Assembly: GCF_002563635.1 (NCBI RefSeq)
Contig: NZ_PDIZ01000001.1
Span: forward strand, 3,162,001 to 3,226,000
Reading direction: 5' to 3'
Source of the DNA: Bacillus sp. es.036
GTDB taxonomy: Bacteria; Bacillota; Bacilli; Bacillales; Guptibacillaceae
Length of the DNA: 64,000 nucleotides
Below, one piece after another: positions 1-9,023 of the stretch. The notes under the pieces are model-generated. The model was given only the letters and a program-made list of their open reading frames with translations, ran no database searches and was not told the origin of the DNA. Position 1 is the stretch's first letter, and every line of letters begins with the position of its first letter. Made by a program: the position numbers and the translations under genes.

Positions 1-387
1 GAAATCCAAATCTAAAAAGAAAAAGGACGTTAGATGGAGATCATGGTTTCTAATTTACAAATTTTCGATTCAAGAAACCTAATAAGTTTATAAAAAATGT
101 CGATATAGAGAGTAGAAAAGAAGGAAGATCATGCCTGATTGTGGTATTCTGGTAAAATATTCATATTAAGGTTCTGAATGGATATCGATAAAATAGAGAA
201 GTAGCCATTCAGATACTACAACAAATGGATACAAGCTAAGAGAATATTTTCCGTTGGTTGTTTTCATCAGTCAATTTCTTGCTTGTCCATTTTAGTAAGA
301 TCAAAAACCTTCACTAATAGAGAGAGCGCGGTAAAGGTCGACTAACATTCTGGTATGGGTAAGGGCGTTTGAAAGGGGAAAGTCTTG
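1..387. other. Intergenic leader region, no gene seen
   Basis: I see no open frame with a ribosome site or recognisable protein in this stretch. It presumably holds the promoter of the downstream histidine kinase, but no convincing -35/-10 pair could be picked out. Confidence 0.5.
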
Positions 388-1959
388 ATGAAATTTGAAA
401 CATATATACAAAAATCAAAAGAGAATTGTGCAAACATATACGGTTTGAAGCCTGAGGAGATTCCTTTTTTAAAGGTTTCTCTTACGACAAAACAACTCGA
501 GGCTCGAAAACGTCAATTTGAACCAATTCGAATTATACTTCAACAATTTATGCAAAAGTTATTAGTTTACACTTCACAAACACCTACGCTTATCGTTGCG
601 ACCGACGGTGAAGGATATGTTCTTGATATTCATGGAGATCAGCAGATAAATGAGATCGTGGAAGTGCTAGGAATTACGAAAGGAGTTCGTTATGCTGAAA
701 AGGACGTTGGAACGAACTCCATTTCGCTTGCGCTAACTTACGAAGAACCGATTCAACTAATTGGAAACGACCATTATCATCACTACTTTAAAGAACTTGC
801 GTGTTTTTCAGCTCCGTTTTCGTATGGAGAAGAAAAAGGTACTCTCTCTCTTATGACAACAAAAGAACATGCAACCCACTTTTATCTCGGATTATTGTCT
901 TCAGCAGTCGATGCCATTGAGAGAGAAATAAAAGTTCAGCTTCAAAATGAACGCTTTCACCTTATGAATCAGGTCTTAATGAATGCTACTCCACTTGGCA
1001 TTGTGATGACGAATCAATTCGGAGAAATTCAAGAAATGAATGATAGCGCCGAAAGAATCACCGGGTGGCTCGAGACAGAATCAATAGGCAAAGACATTGA
1101 GATGATTCCGGAATTAGAATCATTTATTCGGCAAGTCTTAAATGACAAAAGCAAGTTGGAAAATATAGAAGTGATCTTTTCACAAGGTGAAAAAGCTTGC
1201 CTGTTGGATGTAACGCCTCTCTTTGACCAGCTGAATCAATTTATTGGCTTTTTCGCACAGTTCCGAGATATGCAATCCTATTACGACCTACAAAAAAGGG
1301 TCATTCAGTCGGAGAAACTATCTGCTATTGGAAAATTAGGGGCAGGGTTTGCTCATGAAATTCGTAACCCATTAACCTCTATTATTGGATTGACGCAATT
1401 AATGGATGAACTTCCAGACGAGAAACAGCGGGGGCATCGCAAAATCATTATGTCAGAGCTTGAACGCATGCGTCATCTCGTCGACCAATTTGTGATGCTA
1501 GGAAAAGCACAGGTAAGTCAAAAAAAGCCAGAAAACCTACAGAATATCATACAAGATACGGTATGCCTGATGAAGAGCTATGCCCGTACACACCAAGTAA
1601 CTCTTCATTTTGAACCCGCTATTTCGAATCCTATCCTTTCGATCGATGGTTCTCAAATCAAACAGGTTCTGATCAACTTTATCAAGAATGCCATTGAAGC
1701 CCAGCCAGATGGTGGAAACGTTCGGATCTCATCATTCCCTAACACTTCGGCTGTGACAGTGAAGATCATAGACGAAGGGCACGGCATGTCACCACAAATG
1801 CTGGATCAGCTAGGTTCGCCTTTTATGAGTACAAAAGAAGATGGACTCGGAATGGGGCTAGCGATTAGCCTTGATCTCATTAAAGCCCATCAAGGGACAT
1901 ATACAATTCACTCCACAGAAGGTGAAGGAACGATGATAGAGTTTACACTTCCGCTGTAA
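388..1959 (+). CDS. Orphan sensor histidine kinase (GAF-like, PAS, HisKA, HATPase)
   Basis: Soluble histidine kinase of about 523 residues. The first ~190 residues resemble the GAF sensor of AcoR-type activators (motif VGTNSISLAL, then a His-rich NDHYHHYF stretch). A PAS-like segment lies at about 200-300. The phosphoacceptor box FAHEIRNPLTS places the His near residue 323. The ATPase N box (NFIKNAIEA), G1 (DEGHGMS) and G2 (GLGMGLAI) are all present, so it should be catalytically competent. No membrane segment is seen, which suggests a cytoplasmic signal. A TTG lies one codon earlier, but the ATG is better spaced from GAAAGGGG. No response regulator is adjacent. By architecture it resembles Bacillus sporulation-type kinases (inference). 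Confidence 0.85.
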   Translation: MKFETYIQKSKENCANIYGLKPEEIPFLKVSLTTKQLEARKRQFEPIRIILQQFMQKLLVYTSQTPTLIVATDGEGYVLDIHGDQQINEIVEVLGITKGVRYAEKDVGTNSISLALTYEEPIQLIGNDHYHHYFKELACFSAPFSYGEEKGTLSLMTTKEHATHFYLGLLSSAVDAIEREIKVQLQNERFHLMNQVLMNATPLGIVMTNQFGEIQEMNDSAERITGWLETESIGKDIEMIPELESFIRQVLNDKSKLENIEVIFSQGEKACLLDVTPLFDQLNQFIGFFAQFRDMQSYYDLQKRVIQSEKLSAIGKLGAGFAHEIRNPLTSIIGLTQLMDELPDEKQRGHRKIIMSELERMRHLVDQFVMLGKAQVSQKKPENLQNIIQDTVCLMKSYARTHQVTLHFEPAISNPILSIDGSQIKQVLINFIKNAIEAQPDGGNVRISSFPNTSAVTVKIIDEGHGMSPQMLDQLGSPFMSTKEDGLGMGLAISLDLIKAHQGTYTIHSTEGEGTMIEFTLPL

Positions 1960-2000
1960 TGTAAAAAGGGTGATGTTGCCTATCTTTAACATAGCGAAAA

Positions 2001-2030
2001 ACCAGGTGGGCTAGCTCACCTGGTTTTTTT
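2001..2030. terminator. Intrinsic terminator between convergent genes
   Basis: Stem ACCAGGTG / CACCTGGT with an 8-nt loop followed by seven T residues. It lies between the kinase gene and the convergent DUF2207 gene. The T-run favours plus-strand termination; A residues on the other side may let it work both ways. Confidence 0.8.
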
Positions 2031-2041
2031 CGGGTTCTTTT

Positions 2042-3676
2042 TTAAAAAGCCCCAGAACCTCCTCCCCCACCACCTGCGCCTGATCCACCGCCTCCGCCTG
2101 CGGTACCAGCGGCTGATACCGCAGTTTGGTGATCGGCTTTCTCAAAGCCTGATTGAAATGTTTCCGCTAATAGAAGGTAAATCATCCATTCATTACTTTG
2201 CGATGAAGTAGCGAAACTAGCGGACATTTTTCGCTTTCCTGCTCCGATTTGATAGAGAAAAGCTGGAACTTGTTCATCTTCATCCCACGATTTCCATTCA
2301 TCGCTCAACTTCAGCGGTGTCAGTGTTTCCATGATTCTTCTTCCCTTTTCATTTAATGGTCGGTACGCTACGGCAAAGATGAGGAAGAATAGAAATAGCA
2401 AGACAACCGCAAACATCCAGAGAAAGAGACTATGATAAGCAAACAAAAAGATACTGGTGAAAGACAGGAGTGCGGATAACCCTGAAATCCAGCGGATCTT
2501 CCCTGCTTTTTCTGTTAAATTATTTTGTTTAACTTCTCTCCTTACCGCTTCCTTCCATGCGGAGAAGCTTCCTTGGAATTTTTCGTGGTTCTTCTTCTCT
2601 TTCACATAGCTGTCCAGATCATCAACATGAAAAGTCGTATCATCGGCTATTTCATCAAATAACCATTCCATTAATCTCGTTTCATGCCTAAAATCTGTCT
2701 CCCTACTTACAAGTTCAAATTCTTCATCTGAAACTTTCTTGATGTTCCCTTTTCGAACGAGTTCAAGCAATGAAGCGATAATCGCTGATGCTTTAAGATT
2801 TCCGCCTGTAAATAAAAGAGTCGCGGGCAAGCTCATTTCCGTATCTGGAAAGCGTCCATTTCCGCTAAGCTGCCGTTTAATTTCAATCCCTGTCATTCTC
2901 TTTTTTCTGATGGCTTGAACGATCAACCCAACTGCAATTAGAAGCAATCCACCAACAATCACAGGTGCAACTCCACCCCATTGCTCTCTCGCTTCTATTT
3001 TTGCCGCCACTTCTGCATCCATTTTCTCTTTTTCCAAAAGAATATTATCGAGCATCGGCTTTTCGGCCGTCAGAGGGGCTTCTGAAAAAAGAGAGGCATC
3101 GTATGCAACACGTATATCTCCGTTCTCCTCACTCGGTACTTCCCCCAAGTTGAAAACGACCGTCCCCTTATCAATTGTTTCGACAGTCTCATAGGCTTCA
3201 TCATATCCATATGCTGCCTTCACATCAGTAGGTTTGGGCGGGACAACCGTAATCCGCATATTTTCATAGGTTGTTTCATTGCTATCATCGAAAAAAGGAT
3301 AATAGAACTGGGCAACATCTTCAAACCGTTCCACACCTTGACTGACGGTGTATTTAATGTTGACCGTGACAGTTTCATCTGATCCTCCACGATAAACCTT
3401 GTACAGATTCCCCTCCTTCTTCACTTTAAGCTTTTCACCATCTTCAGAAGCTTGGAAGTTATGAATAGTCGTATTCTCTTTCGGTATGAGTGTCCTTGTA
3501 ATGCCGTTAAAATCTCCTTCAAATTCATAAGTGTGGCTTTCTGTTACATCTACCTGACCGTCCTGGCGCAGTTGAGCTTCGATATCGGTCGATTCAATCG
3601 AAAACTCAACAGCCCATACATGCGTTGGAATGAACAAAATTAGAAGTAAGACACATACACTTAGCACCTTTTTCAT
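2042..3676 (-). CDS. DUF2207 family membrane protein
   Basis: 544 residues. An N-terminal signal peptide (residues ~1-22, ending THVWA) is followed by an extracellular beta-rich domain with the DUF2207 pattern (ITRTLIP, YPFFDD, RITVVPP), one membrane segment at about 237-255, a cytoplasmic part, a second pair of hydrophobic segments at about 395-440, and a tail made almost only of Gly and Ser. That Gly-rich ending is typical of the family. Function is unknown; members are membrane-anchored surface proteins. Ribosome site AGAAGG precedes the ATG. It appears to be a single-gene unit ending at the shared terminator. Confidence 0.8.
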   Translation of the reverse strand: MKKVLSVCVLLLILFIPTHVWAVEFSIESTDIEAQLRQDGQVDVTESHTYEFEGDFNGITRTLIPKENTTIHNFQASEDGEKLKVKKEGNLYKVYRGGSDETVTVNIKYTVSQGVERFEDVAQFYYPFFDDSNETTYENMRITVVPPKPTDVKAAYGYDEAYETVETIDKGTVVFNLGEVPSEENGDIRVAYDASLFSEAPLTAEKPMLDNILLEKEKMDAEVAAKIEAREQWGGVAPVIVGGLLLIAVGLIVQAIRKKRMTGIEIKRQLSGNGRFPDTEMSLPATLLFTGGNLKASAIIASLLELVRKGNIKKVSDEEFELVSRETDFRHETRLMEWLFDEIADDTTFHVDDLDSYVKEKKNHEKFQGSFSAWKEAVRREVKQNNLTEKAGKIRWISGLSALLSFTSIFLFAYHSLFLWMFAVVLLFLFFLIFAVAYRPLNEKGRRIMETLTPLKLSDEWKSWDEDEQVPAFLYQIGAGKRKMSASFATSSQSNEWMIYLLLAETFQSGFEKADHQTAVSAAGTAGGGGGSGAGGGGGGSGAF

Positions 3677-3797
3677 AGGATCAACCTTCTTTCGAGTACA
3701 TTTACAACTTTATATACGATTAAAAAAGGTAAAAGTTACAAGTGAATGACTTACGGACAGAAAATCTGTTTTAACGTGATCGTCACAATAATTTTAA

Positions 3798-3836
3798 TGC
3801 AAACGGTTGCGTAAACGTTATCAGCTAGTATATACT
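3798..3836 (+). promoter_or_regulatory. Promoter with two overlapping LacI/CcpA-like operators
   Basis: TGCAAACGGTTGCG (3798-3811) and CGTAAACGTTATCA (3810-3823) each match 13 of 14 positions of the cre consensus TGNAANCGNTNNCA. A candidate -35 TTGCGT (3807-3812) overlaps them, and -10 TATACT (3831-3836) follows after 18 nt. A bound LacI-family protein here would block the promoter of the MFS transporter. Which regulator binds (CcpA or a local LacI member) cannot be told. Confidence 0.6.
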
Positions 3837-4007
3837 ATTCAAGGAAAACGCTTTATTGGTTTAACGAAGTATCCCTTTAGTACTTCACTTGAAAATTCAC
3901 AGTTTTAGAGCGAAATCATTGCCAGTAAAGTATTCCTATTATGAAACATGTCGATCAAAAGCTGTTTGCAACGACTTGCGAGTGCAGCATTTATTTTTTC
4001 ATTTATG

Positions 4008-4021
4008 TGCAAGCGATTGCA
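4008..4021 (+). promoter_or_regulatory. Perfect cre / LacI-type operator in the transporter leader
   Basis: TGCAAGCGATTGCA is a near-palindrome that fits all 14 positions of TGNAANCGNTNNCA. It lies about 60 nt upstream of the transporter start and about 185 nt downstream of the promoter-proximal operators, a spacing that would allow looping or a transcription roadblock. Confidence 0.65.
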
Positions 4022-4081
4022 TTGTTTTCAATTTTTCATAGCTTATCAACTTTAAAATCTATCCATACATAGGAGGAAATG

Positions 4082-5440
4082 ATGTTACAAGAACAAGTTG
4101 CCACATCCAGTGAAAAACGATATCAGAAAGAACTACCCGCTCTGCCTCTCACAACAATTTGGTTAATTAGTTTCGGTTTTTTAGGTGTCCAGATGGCCTT
4201 TTCATTGCAAAGTGCAAACATGGGACGAATTTTCCAAACGCTTGGAGCCGATCCTCATAATCTCGGATTGTTCTTTATCCTACCTCCACTGGCTGGACTA
4301 ATCGTCCAACCTTTAGTTGGTTATTTCTCAGACCGGACCTGGATGCCGAGGCTTGGTCGTCGAATTCCTTATCTACTCGTTGGCGCTGTTGTTGCCGTTA
4401 TTGTCATGTGTCTATTGCCGAACTCAGGTAGTTTCGGATTTACTGCAGTGACAGCGATGACGTTTGGCGCCATTGCCATCCTATTTATGGATGTTTCATC
4501 AAACATGGCGATGCAGCCGTTTAAAATGATGGTAGGAGATATGGTAAACAAAGAACAAAAAGGATTCGCCTATTCGATCCAAAGCTTTCTATCTAATAGC
4601 GGTGCTGTCTTAGCTAGTATTTTTCCTTTTGCGTTAACACTTCTTGGTGTATCAAATAGTGCACCAAAAGGGGTTATCCCACAATCCGTCGTTATTTCTT
4701 TTTATGCCGGCGCAGGTGTTTTAATCATTTGTAGTCTCGTTACCGTATTGAAAGTAAAAGAGTATACACCAGATGAATTTGCCGTCTATCACGGCATTTC
4801 AAAAGAATCGACGAAAGAAAAAGTAAACATTTTTAAATTACTTGGAAGCGCTCCGAAAGTATTTTGGACCGTTACCCTCGTTCAACTATTTTGCTGGATG
4901 GGCTTTCAATACTTATGGACGTATGGCACAGGAGCCATTGCGTTAAACGTTTGGAATACGAGCGATCCTTCTAGTGCAGCTTATCAAGATGCCGGAAACT
5001 GGTTTGGGATTCTAACAGCGGTTCAGTCAATTGGCGCAGTACTCTGGTCTCTCGCCTTATCCCGAATTCCAAATAACTCACGCAAATTCTACTACTCGAT
5101 TAGCTTATTGCTAGGTGGAATCGGATTTGGATCGGTCTTCTTCGTTCACAATCAGTGGGCACTCGTTATTTCCTTTACATTAATCGGAATTGCTTGGGCA
5201 GCAATGATGACCTTCCCATTCACAATTCTAACGAATGCGCTAAAAGGTAAAAACATGGGTACATACCTTGGGCTATTTAACGGGAGTATTTGCTTGCCGC
5301 AGATTATTGCGTCATGCTTAAGCTTCGTCCTGTTCCCATTGATCGGATCTTCTATGCCGTTTATGATCTTGCTTTCTGGTGTGTTCCTTGTGATTGGGGC
5401 GTTGGCTGTACCGATTATTAGGGAGACTTATGCGAAGTAG
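4082..5440 (+). CDS. MFS sugar transporter, SLC45-like
   Basis: About 452 residues with roughly 12 hydrophobic segments. The loop between segments 2 and 3 carries the MFS signature-like GYFSDRTWMPRLGRRIPY, and the overall look (LGADPHNLGLFFILPPLAGLI, DVSSNMAMQPFK) is that of SLC45-like sucrose/maltose-type proton symporters in Bacillaceae. The substrate is inferred to be a di- or oligosaccharide from family and from the LacI/CcpA-type operators upstream. AGGAGG lies 5 nt before the second ATG (4082), which is better spaced than the first at 4079. It is monocistronic, with no glycosidase or LacI gene beside it in this window. Confidence 0.8.
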   Translation: MLQEQVATSSEKRYQKELPALPLTTIWLISFGFLGVQMAFSLQSANMGRIFQTLGADPHNLGLFFILPPLAGLIVQPLVGYFSDRTWMPRLGRRIPYLLVGAVVAVIVMCLLPNSGSFGFTAVTAMTFGAIAILFMDVSSNMAMQPFKMMVGDMVNKEQKGFAYSIQSFLSNSGAVLASIFPFALTLLGVSNSAPKGVIPQSVVISFYAGAGVLIICSLVTVLKVKEYTPDEFAVYHGISKESTKEKVNIFKLLGSAPKVFWTVTLVQLFCWMGFQYLWTYGTGAIALNVWNTSDPSSAAYQDAGNWFGILTAVQSIGAVLWSLALSRIPNNSRKFYYSISLLLGGIGFGSVFFVHNQWALVISFTLIGIAWAAMMTFPFTILTNALKGKNMGTYLGLFNGSICLPQIIASCLSFVLFPLIGSSMPFMILLSGVFLVIGALAVPIIRETYAK

Positions 5441-5485
5441 ACATTAACGAGACGATTCTGTTGAATGAATGACATTCATAAAACG

Positions 5486-5522
5486 AGCCAGTTAAGCAGA
5501 CAATTAGCTTATCTGGCTTTTC
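5486..5522 (+). terminator. Intrinsic terminator of the MFS gene
   Basis: AGCCAGTTAAGC pairs with GCTTATCTGGCT with one mismatch and is followed by a short T-run, about 45 nt after the stop codon. Confidence 0.7.
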
Positions 5523-5562
5523 AAGTCTTATAGTCTAACTTAAGAAATAGAATAGAAACTCT

Positions 5563-5583
5563 TTAATCAATCGTTTGTTTAAC
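5563..5583. repeat. Dispersed palindrome copy 1 (AATCAATCGTTTGTTTAA type)
   Basis: Near-palindromic 21-mer related to the copies at 35987-36007 and 47521-47541 (TTAATCAAACGTTTGTTTAAC), with one base different here. Its role is unknown; the shape suits a dimeric regulator site, and the 47.5 kb copy is also the core of a hairpin. Confidence 0.4.
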
Positions 5584-5699
5584 TTAAGGGATATAATGTT
5601 TGCGATGTCTCTCTTAACAAATCCCCCAATTACTCTGGTTGCTAAAGAAATCTTTTCACACAAAGAATATAAATACATAGCAAATAGGTCCACATAAAA

Positions 5700-5717
5700 G
5701 GGTGGTTACAGGCACCC
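5700..5717 (-). terminator. Weak candidate terminator of the peptide cluster
   Basis: GGGTG / CACCC stem with an 8-nt loop, followed on the minus strand by TTTTA, just after the ABC transporter stop. The short stem makes this tentative. Confidence 0.3.
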
Positions 5718-5734
5718 AACGTGATCCAACATGC

Positions 5735-7510
5735 CTACTGAGCTACCCTCATCCCATTGTTGTTATACAAATTGGCATACATTCTTCCAGATTGAATTAG
5801 CTCCACGTGTGAACCTTGTTCTACCACTTCACCTTTATTGATTACTACAATATGATCCGCGTTCCGAATTGTAGATAACCTGTGGGCAATCATTATTGTT
5901 GTCCGTCCTTCCATAAGTCGCTCTATGGCTTCTTGTACTAGACGTTCTGATTCATTATCCAACGCTGAAGTTGCTTCATCTAGCAACAAAATAGGTGCGT
6001 CTCTTAGAATGGCTCTAGCAATTGCAATTCGTTGCTTTTGTCCACCAGATAACCTTGATCCTCTTTCCCCTACTTCTGTATCATAACCACCTTTTAACTC
6101 CACAATGAACTGATGGGCATTTGCTTTCTTAGCAGCTTCAATTATCTCCAACCTGCTAGCACCTATCCTACCAAATGCGATATTTTCTTCAATTGTTCCA
6201 CTAAAAAGGAATGTGTCTTGAGGTACATAAGAAAAATAACTTCGTTGTTGATTTATTGACATTGCGTAGACGTCTAAATCATCAAAAAATATGTTGCCGC
6301 TGTGAGGTTGATAAACTCGTTGAAGGAGATGGAACAGTGTGCTTTTTCCTGCGCCACTCGGTCCAACCAGAGCAGTAACTTTACCAGCAGGCACTTTCAA
6401 GGAAAAGTTTTGAAATAACTCATCATTTTTCTGATAGTGAAAATCCAAGTTTCTAAATTCAATCATTCGTTTCATTCTAACAGGTGGATTTATATGATCC
6501 TTAAGATTCATTTCTGGTTTTTCGTGCATTGCTTCCATAATACGTTCAACAGCAGCAATCGAACGCTGAAAACTTCCCCATTGTTCTGCAAGGGAAGTTA
6601 GAGGATAAACCAACCTTTGCATTAAACTTACAAAAGCGAGTAACACCCCAATCGTAATTTGTCCATGCGTTACAAGAAAGGCTCCTAGTCCTAACGTAAT
6701 AAAGAAAGACATCGTTCCTGCCATATTAGCGGCTGTACTAAACCAACTACGAATAGAGGCCTCTTTCATTTCACTATGAAGAAGTTCGTCCGATGATTGT
6801 TGGAAGCGTCTTAGAAATAACGATTCAAGACTAAACGTCCGAAGAACCATATTACCAGCGAATGAATCATTTAATGTGATGTGCATATCTTCCACTTGTT
6901 TATGAATAAGACGATTCCTGTCTCTCATTTGCTTTCCAAATACAATTCCTGAAATAATCGTTAGTGGAGCGAGTACGATAAATAGAAGAGATAATTGCCA
7001 ATTCAATAAAACAAGATAGACAAAAATAGAAGTAACTAGGATAGGAAGACGAACTAAATTTAATAGCACGCCGCCAACGGCACCATGGATCTTATCAATA
7101 TCATTCGTTAAATGTGATAGTAGTTTACCAGAATGATTTTTTTCAAAAGATGCATATGGAATAGAAAGAAATCTTTCAAACAATTGTCTTCGAAGATCTT
7201 TTTTTACATGACTTACAGTGTAGGTTCTTAAATAGGAATCAAAATAATCTACGATGCCTGTAACAACTAGTGCAATTAATCCAACAGTGAAAAGTGTCTT
7301 CAACTCTTTAAAATCTCCATTCACTGCACTGTCAGTAATATGTTGCATCAACCAAGCAAAGAGTAGAATTAGAAAAACGTCTACTATTAAAATAAAAAGG
7401 AGACAGCAGTAGCTTCTCCAGTACGGTTTAATATATGAAGATAAAAAAGTTAAGGAACCTTTAATGTCACCTGTCTCAAGTAATCTTTTAACTGGCGCTA
7501 GACTCTTCAT
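5735..7510 (-). CDS. ABC exporter, fused membrane and ATPase domains (lasso 'D'-like)
   Basis: 591 residues. The transmembrane domain occupies about 30-320 with six hydrophobic segments. The nucleotide-binding domain has Walker A GPSGAGKS, signature LSGGQ, Walker B ILLLDEAT and the switch IAHRLS. It lacks an N-terminal C39 peptidase, so it is an exporter without protease, as in lasso-peptide clusters (McjD/PadeD type). Its start overlaps the preceding S26 peptidase gene by 23 nt, so the two are translationally coupled. By context it exports the modified peptide of this cluster or a related product (inference). It is the last gene of the cluster. Confidence 0.85.
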   Translation of the reverse strand: MKSLAPVKRLLETGDIKGSLTFLSSYIKPYWRSYCCLLFILIVDVFLILLFAWLMQHITDSAVNGDFKELKTLFTVGLIALVVTGIVDYFDSYLRTYTVSHVKKDLRRQLFERFLSIPYASFEKNHSGKLLSHLTNDIDKIHGAVGGVLLNLVRLPILVTSIFVYLVLLNWQLSLLFIVLAPLTIISGIVFGKQMRDRNRLIHKQVEDMHITLNDSFAGNMVLRTFSLESLFLRRFQQSSDELLHSEMKEASIRSWFSTAANMAGTMSFFITLGLGAFLVTHGQITIGVLLAFVSLMQRLVYPLTSLAEQWGSFQRSIAAVERIMEAMHEKPEMNLKDHINPPVRMKRMIEFRNLDFHYQKNDELFQNFSLKVPAGKVTALVGPSGAGKSTLFHLLQRVYQPHSGNIFFDDLDVYAMSINQQRSYFSYVPQDTFLFSGTIEENIAFGRIGASRLEIIEAAKKANAHQFIVELKGGYDTEVGERGSRLSGGQKQRIAIARAILRDAPILLLDEATSALDNESERLVQEAIERLMEGRTTIMIAHRLSTIRNADHIVVINKGEVVEQGSHVELIQSGRMYANLYNNNGMRVAQ

Positions 7511-7961
7511 TGGCTTTTCCGTTCCTTTTCTTTAATATTTTATGAACGTAAGCATGTAGTAAGGCTGGGATGAGACGAAAATGACAAATCAAGTAACTGT
7601 AGATTTTCATAGTTCGTCTAGTTACATCTATAACCCTGTCTTTTTTCTTAATCATTGTTAACTTACCAATAACCTGGTTTTCAAGGACAGGTTCATCAGG
7701 GTAAAGATTTGTATCACCTTTGCAAACAAGCCATAGTTTCTGATCATATTTTATCGTTCTCAAATACCGATGCCCCGTTATGCCCCCATCTTTGGTTCCA
7801 AATAGGAGAATGTCTCCTTTACTAATGTTTTGAAGGTTAAATTTCTCAAAAACACAAATATTTTTTTGAGTAATAATAGGGAACATACTTAAACCATGTG
7901 ATGGAATCTCAAGATAATCATTCGTTTCAATTAATTTCTTGAGCATTTGTAGCTGACTCAT
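7488..7961 (-). CDS. S24/S26-type peptidase with Ser/His active site
   Basis: 157 residues. The motif SHGLSMFP puts the nucleophile at Ser25, and TGHRYLR puts a His at residue 64, exactly where the general-base Lys of bacterial signal peptidase I would be. The later KGDTNLYPD...VIGKL block also matches the S26 fold. A Ser/His pair is the arrangement of the ER/SipW-type branch. One hydrophobic stretch near residues 118-135 may tether it to the membrane. It overlaps the PqqD-like gene by 4 nt (ATGA). In its position a lasso cluster would carry the transglutaminase-like protease B2, so it is the candidate leader peptidase (inference). Confidence 0.75.
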   Translation of the reverse strand: MSQLQMLKKLIETNDYLEIPSHGLSMFPIITQKNICVFEKFNLQNISKGDILLFGTKDGGITGHRYLRTIKYDQKLWLVCKGDTNLYPDEPVLENQVIGKLTMIKKKDRVIDVTRRTMKIYSYLICHFRLIPALLHAYVHKILKKRNGKANEESSAS

Positions 7962-8218
7962 TTTGTTATTAATCCAGCATCCATCAATTCACCCAAAAAT
8001 TGCGTAATATCATTTTGAACGATTTCAGAGGAAACTTCGAAATCTTTTTGAATTTGTTCAGTTAGTGACTGCACAGATTGTTCTTTAGTAAGCAGCTCCC
8101 AACAAACACTCCCTAAAGCATTTAGCTTGGTCACTGTGTAGTCGTTAGGATTTAAAATAACCCAACTACCTTCCATTTCGATTGCTTCAAGGTCTGCTTG
8201 GCGTATATAAGTTTCCAT
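7958..8218 (-). CDS. PqqD-like RiPP recognition element protein
   Basis: 86 residues beginning METYIRQADL. The sequence has the PqqD/lasso-B1 pattern: a beta-hairpin WVILNPNDYTVTKLNALGSVCWELL, then a helical part ending in FLGELMDAGLI. Such RRE proteins bind the leader of a precursor peptide and deliver it to the processing enzyme. The start at 8218 is chosen because GAAGGAGA lies 8 nt upstream and because its ATG shares a base with the stop of the kinase-like gene (TAATG). The leader motif it would bind (YxxP) is present in the small peptide at 10162-10281. Confidence 0.8.
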   Translation of the reverse strand: METYIRQADLEAIEMEGSWVILNPNDYTVTKLNALGSVCWELLTKEQSVQSLTEQIQKDFEVSSEIVQNDITQFLGELMDAGLITK

Positions 8219-9003
8219 TAAGAAATCTCCTTCCAAAATAGATCGTTTTTTTGAAATTGAAGTCTATATACTGGTACATTACTAATTAATTGACTCAATA
8301 ACTCAAATAATTTCTTTGTCTCATTCGAGTCAAATGCCCAATAAAAAATTTTATCAAATAAACTCATCATCGCATCAGATTTTTGTAATGGAGAACGTTT
8401 AATAATAGTTGATTGATCAAGAAGTTGAATTCCTCCAAGCTCAATAGCTGGTTGTTGAAATGATGAAACTGTATCGCTTCGGAATGGTGAGTCATATACT
8501 TTCGTTGCAGTTCTTTCAACTTTCACTACTGTTGCTTCGTCAGAAAGGATCGGACGCGGACTAGATAATTCGACAACAGTAGATTTACCTGCACCTGATT
8601 GCCCTGAAAATAGATAAGCTTTATCCCCTTCCCTCATACAAGAGGAATGAATGAGTAAACCCCACTTATGATGAACAATAAAGACACTGTATAAATTCAT
8701 AAGAGCATGTTTCAAGGCAAAGTCATTAAAAGCTCTTATAGTAGCAGTTCTATAACTTTCATCTACTTCAATAACATAATCGCCTCGATCATAGAAAACA
8801 GTTCCATCATCCTTTATGATATCTACATCAAATCCATTAAAAGGATAACCGTATCCATATTCTATTAAAATACTGAGGTGAACTTGATGTTCAACTTTAG
8901 TCGATATTACTTTAAACTCATTAACGATGTATTGAATCGCCTTGTCAGACTTTGACTTAATTCTTAGAATGTGATCACCTATTTCTATCCATTCCTGTTT
9001 CAT
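8218..9003 (-). CDS. HPr kinase-like protein (lasso 'K'-type)
   Basis: 261 residues. The P-loop GQSGAGKS lies at 134-141 and SDEAT at 154-158, as in the HprK C-terminal kinase fold, but there is no HprK N-terminal domain and no HPr context. In the paeninodin type of lasso cluster this family phosphorylates the C-terminal Ser of the precursor. The precursor candidate here ends in Gly-Phe and has no C-terminal Ser, so the target residue, if any, must differ (for example a Ser or Thr near its middle). GGGGGA precedes the ATG by 7 nt. Confidence 0.8.
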   Translation of the reverse strand: MKQEWIEIGDHILRIKSKSDKAIQYIVNEFKVISTKVEHQVHLSILIEYGYGYPFNGFDVDIIKDDGTVFYDRGDYVIEVDESYRTATIRAFNDFALKHALMNLYSVFIVHHKWGLLIHSSCMREGDKAYLFSGQSGAGKSTVVELSSPRPILSDEATVVKVERTATKVYDSPFRSDTVSSFQQPAIELGGIQLLDQSTIIKRSPLQKSDAMMSLFDKIFYWAFDSNETKKLFELLSQLISNVPVYRLQFQKNDLFWKEIS

Positions 9004-9023
9004 GTATTAGTCCCCCTGGTTCG

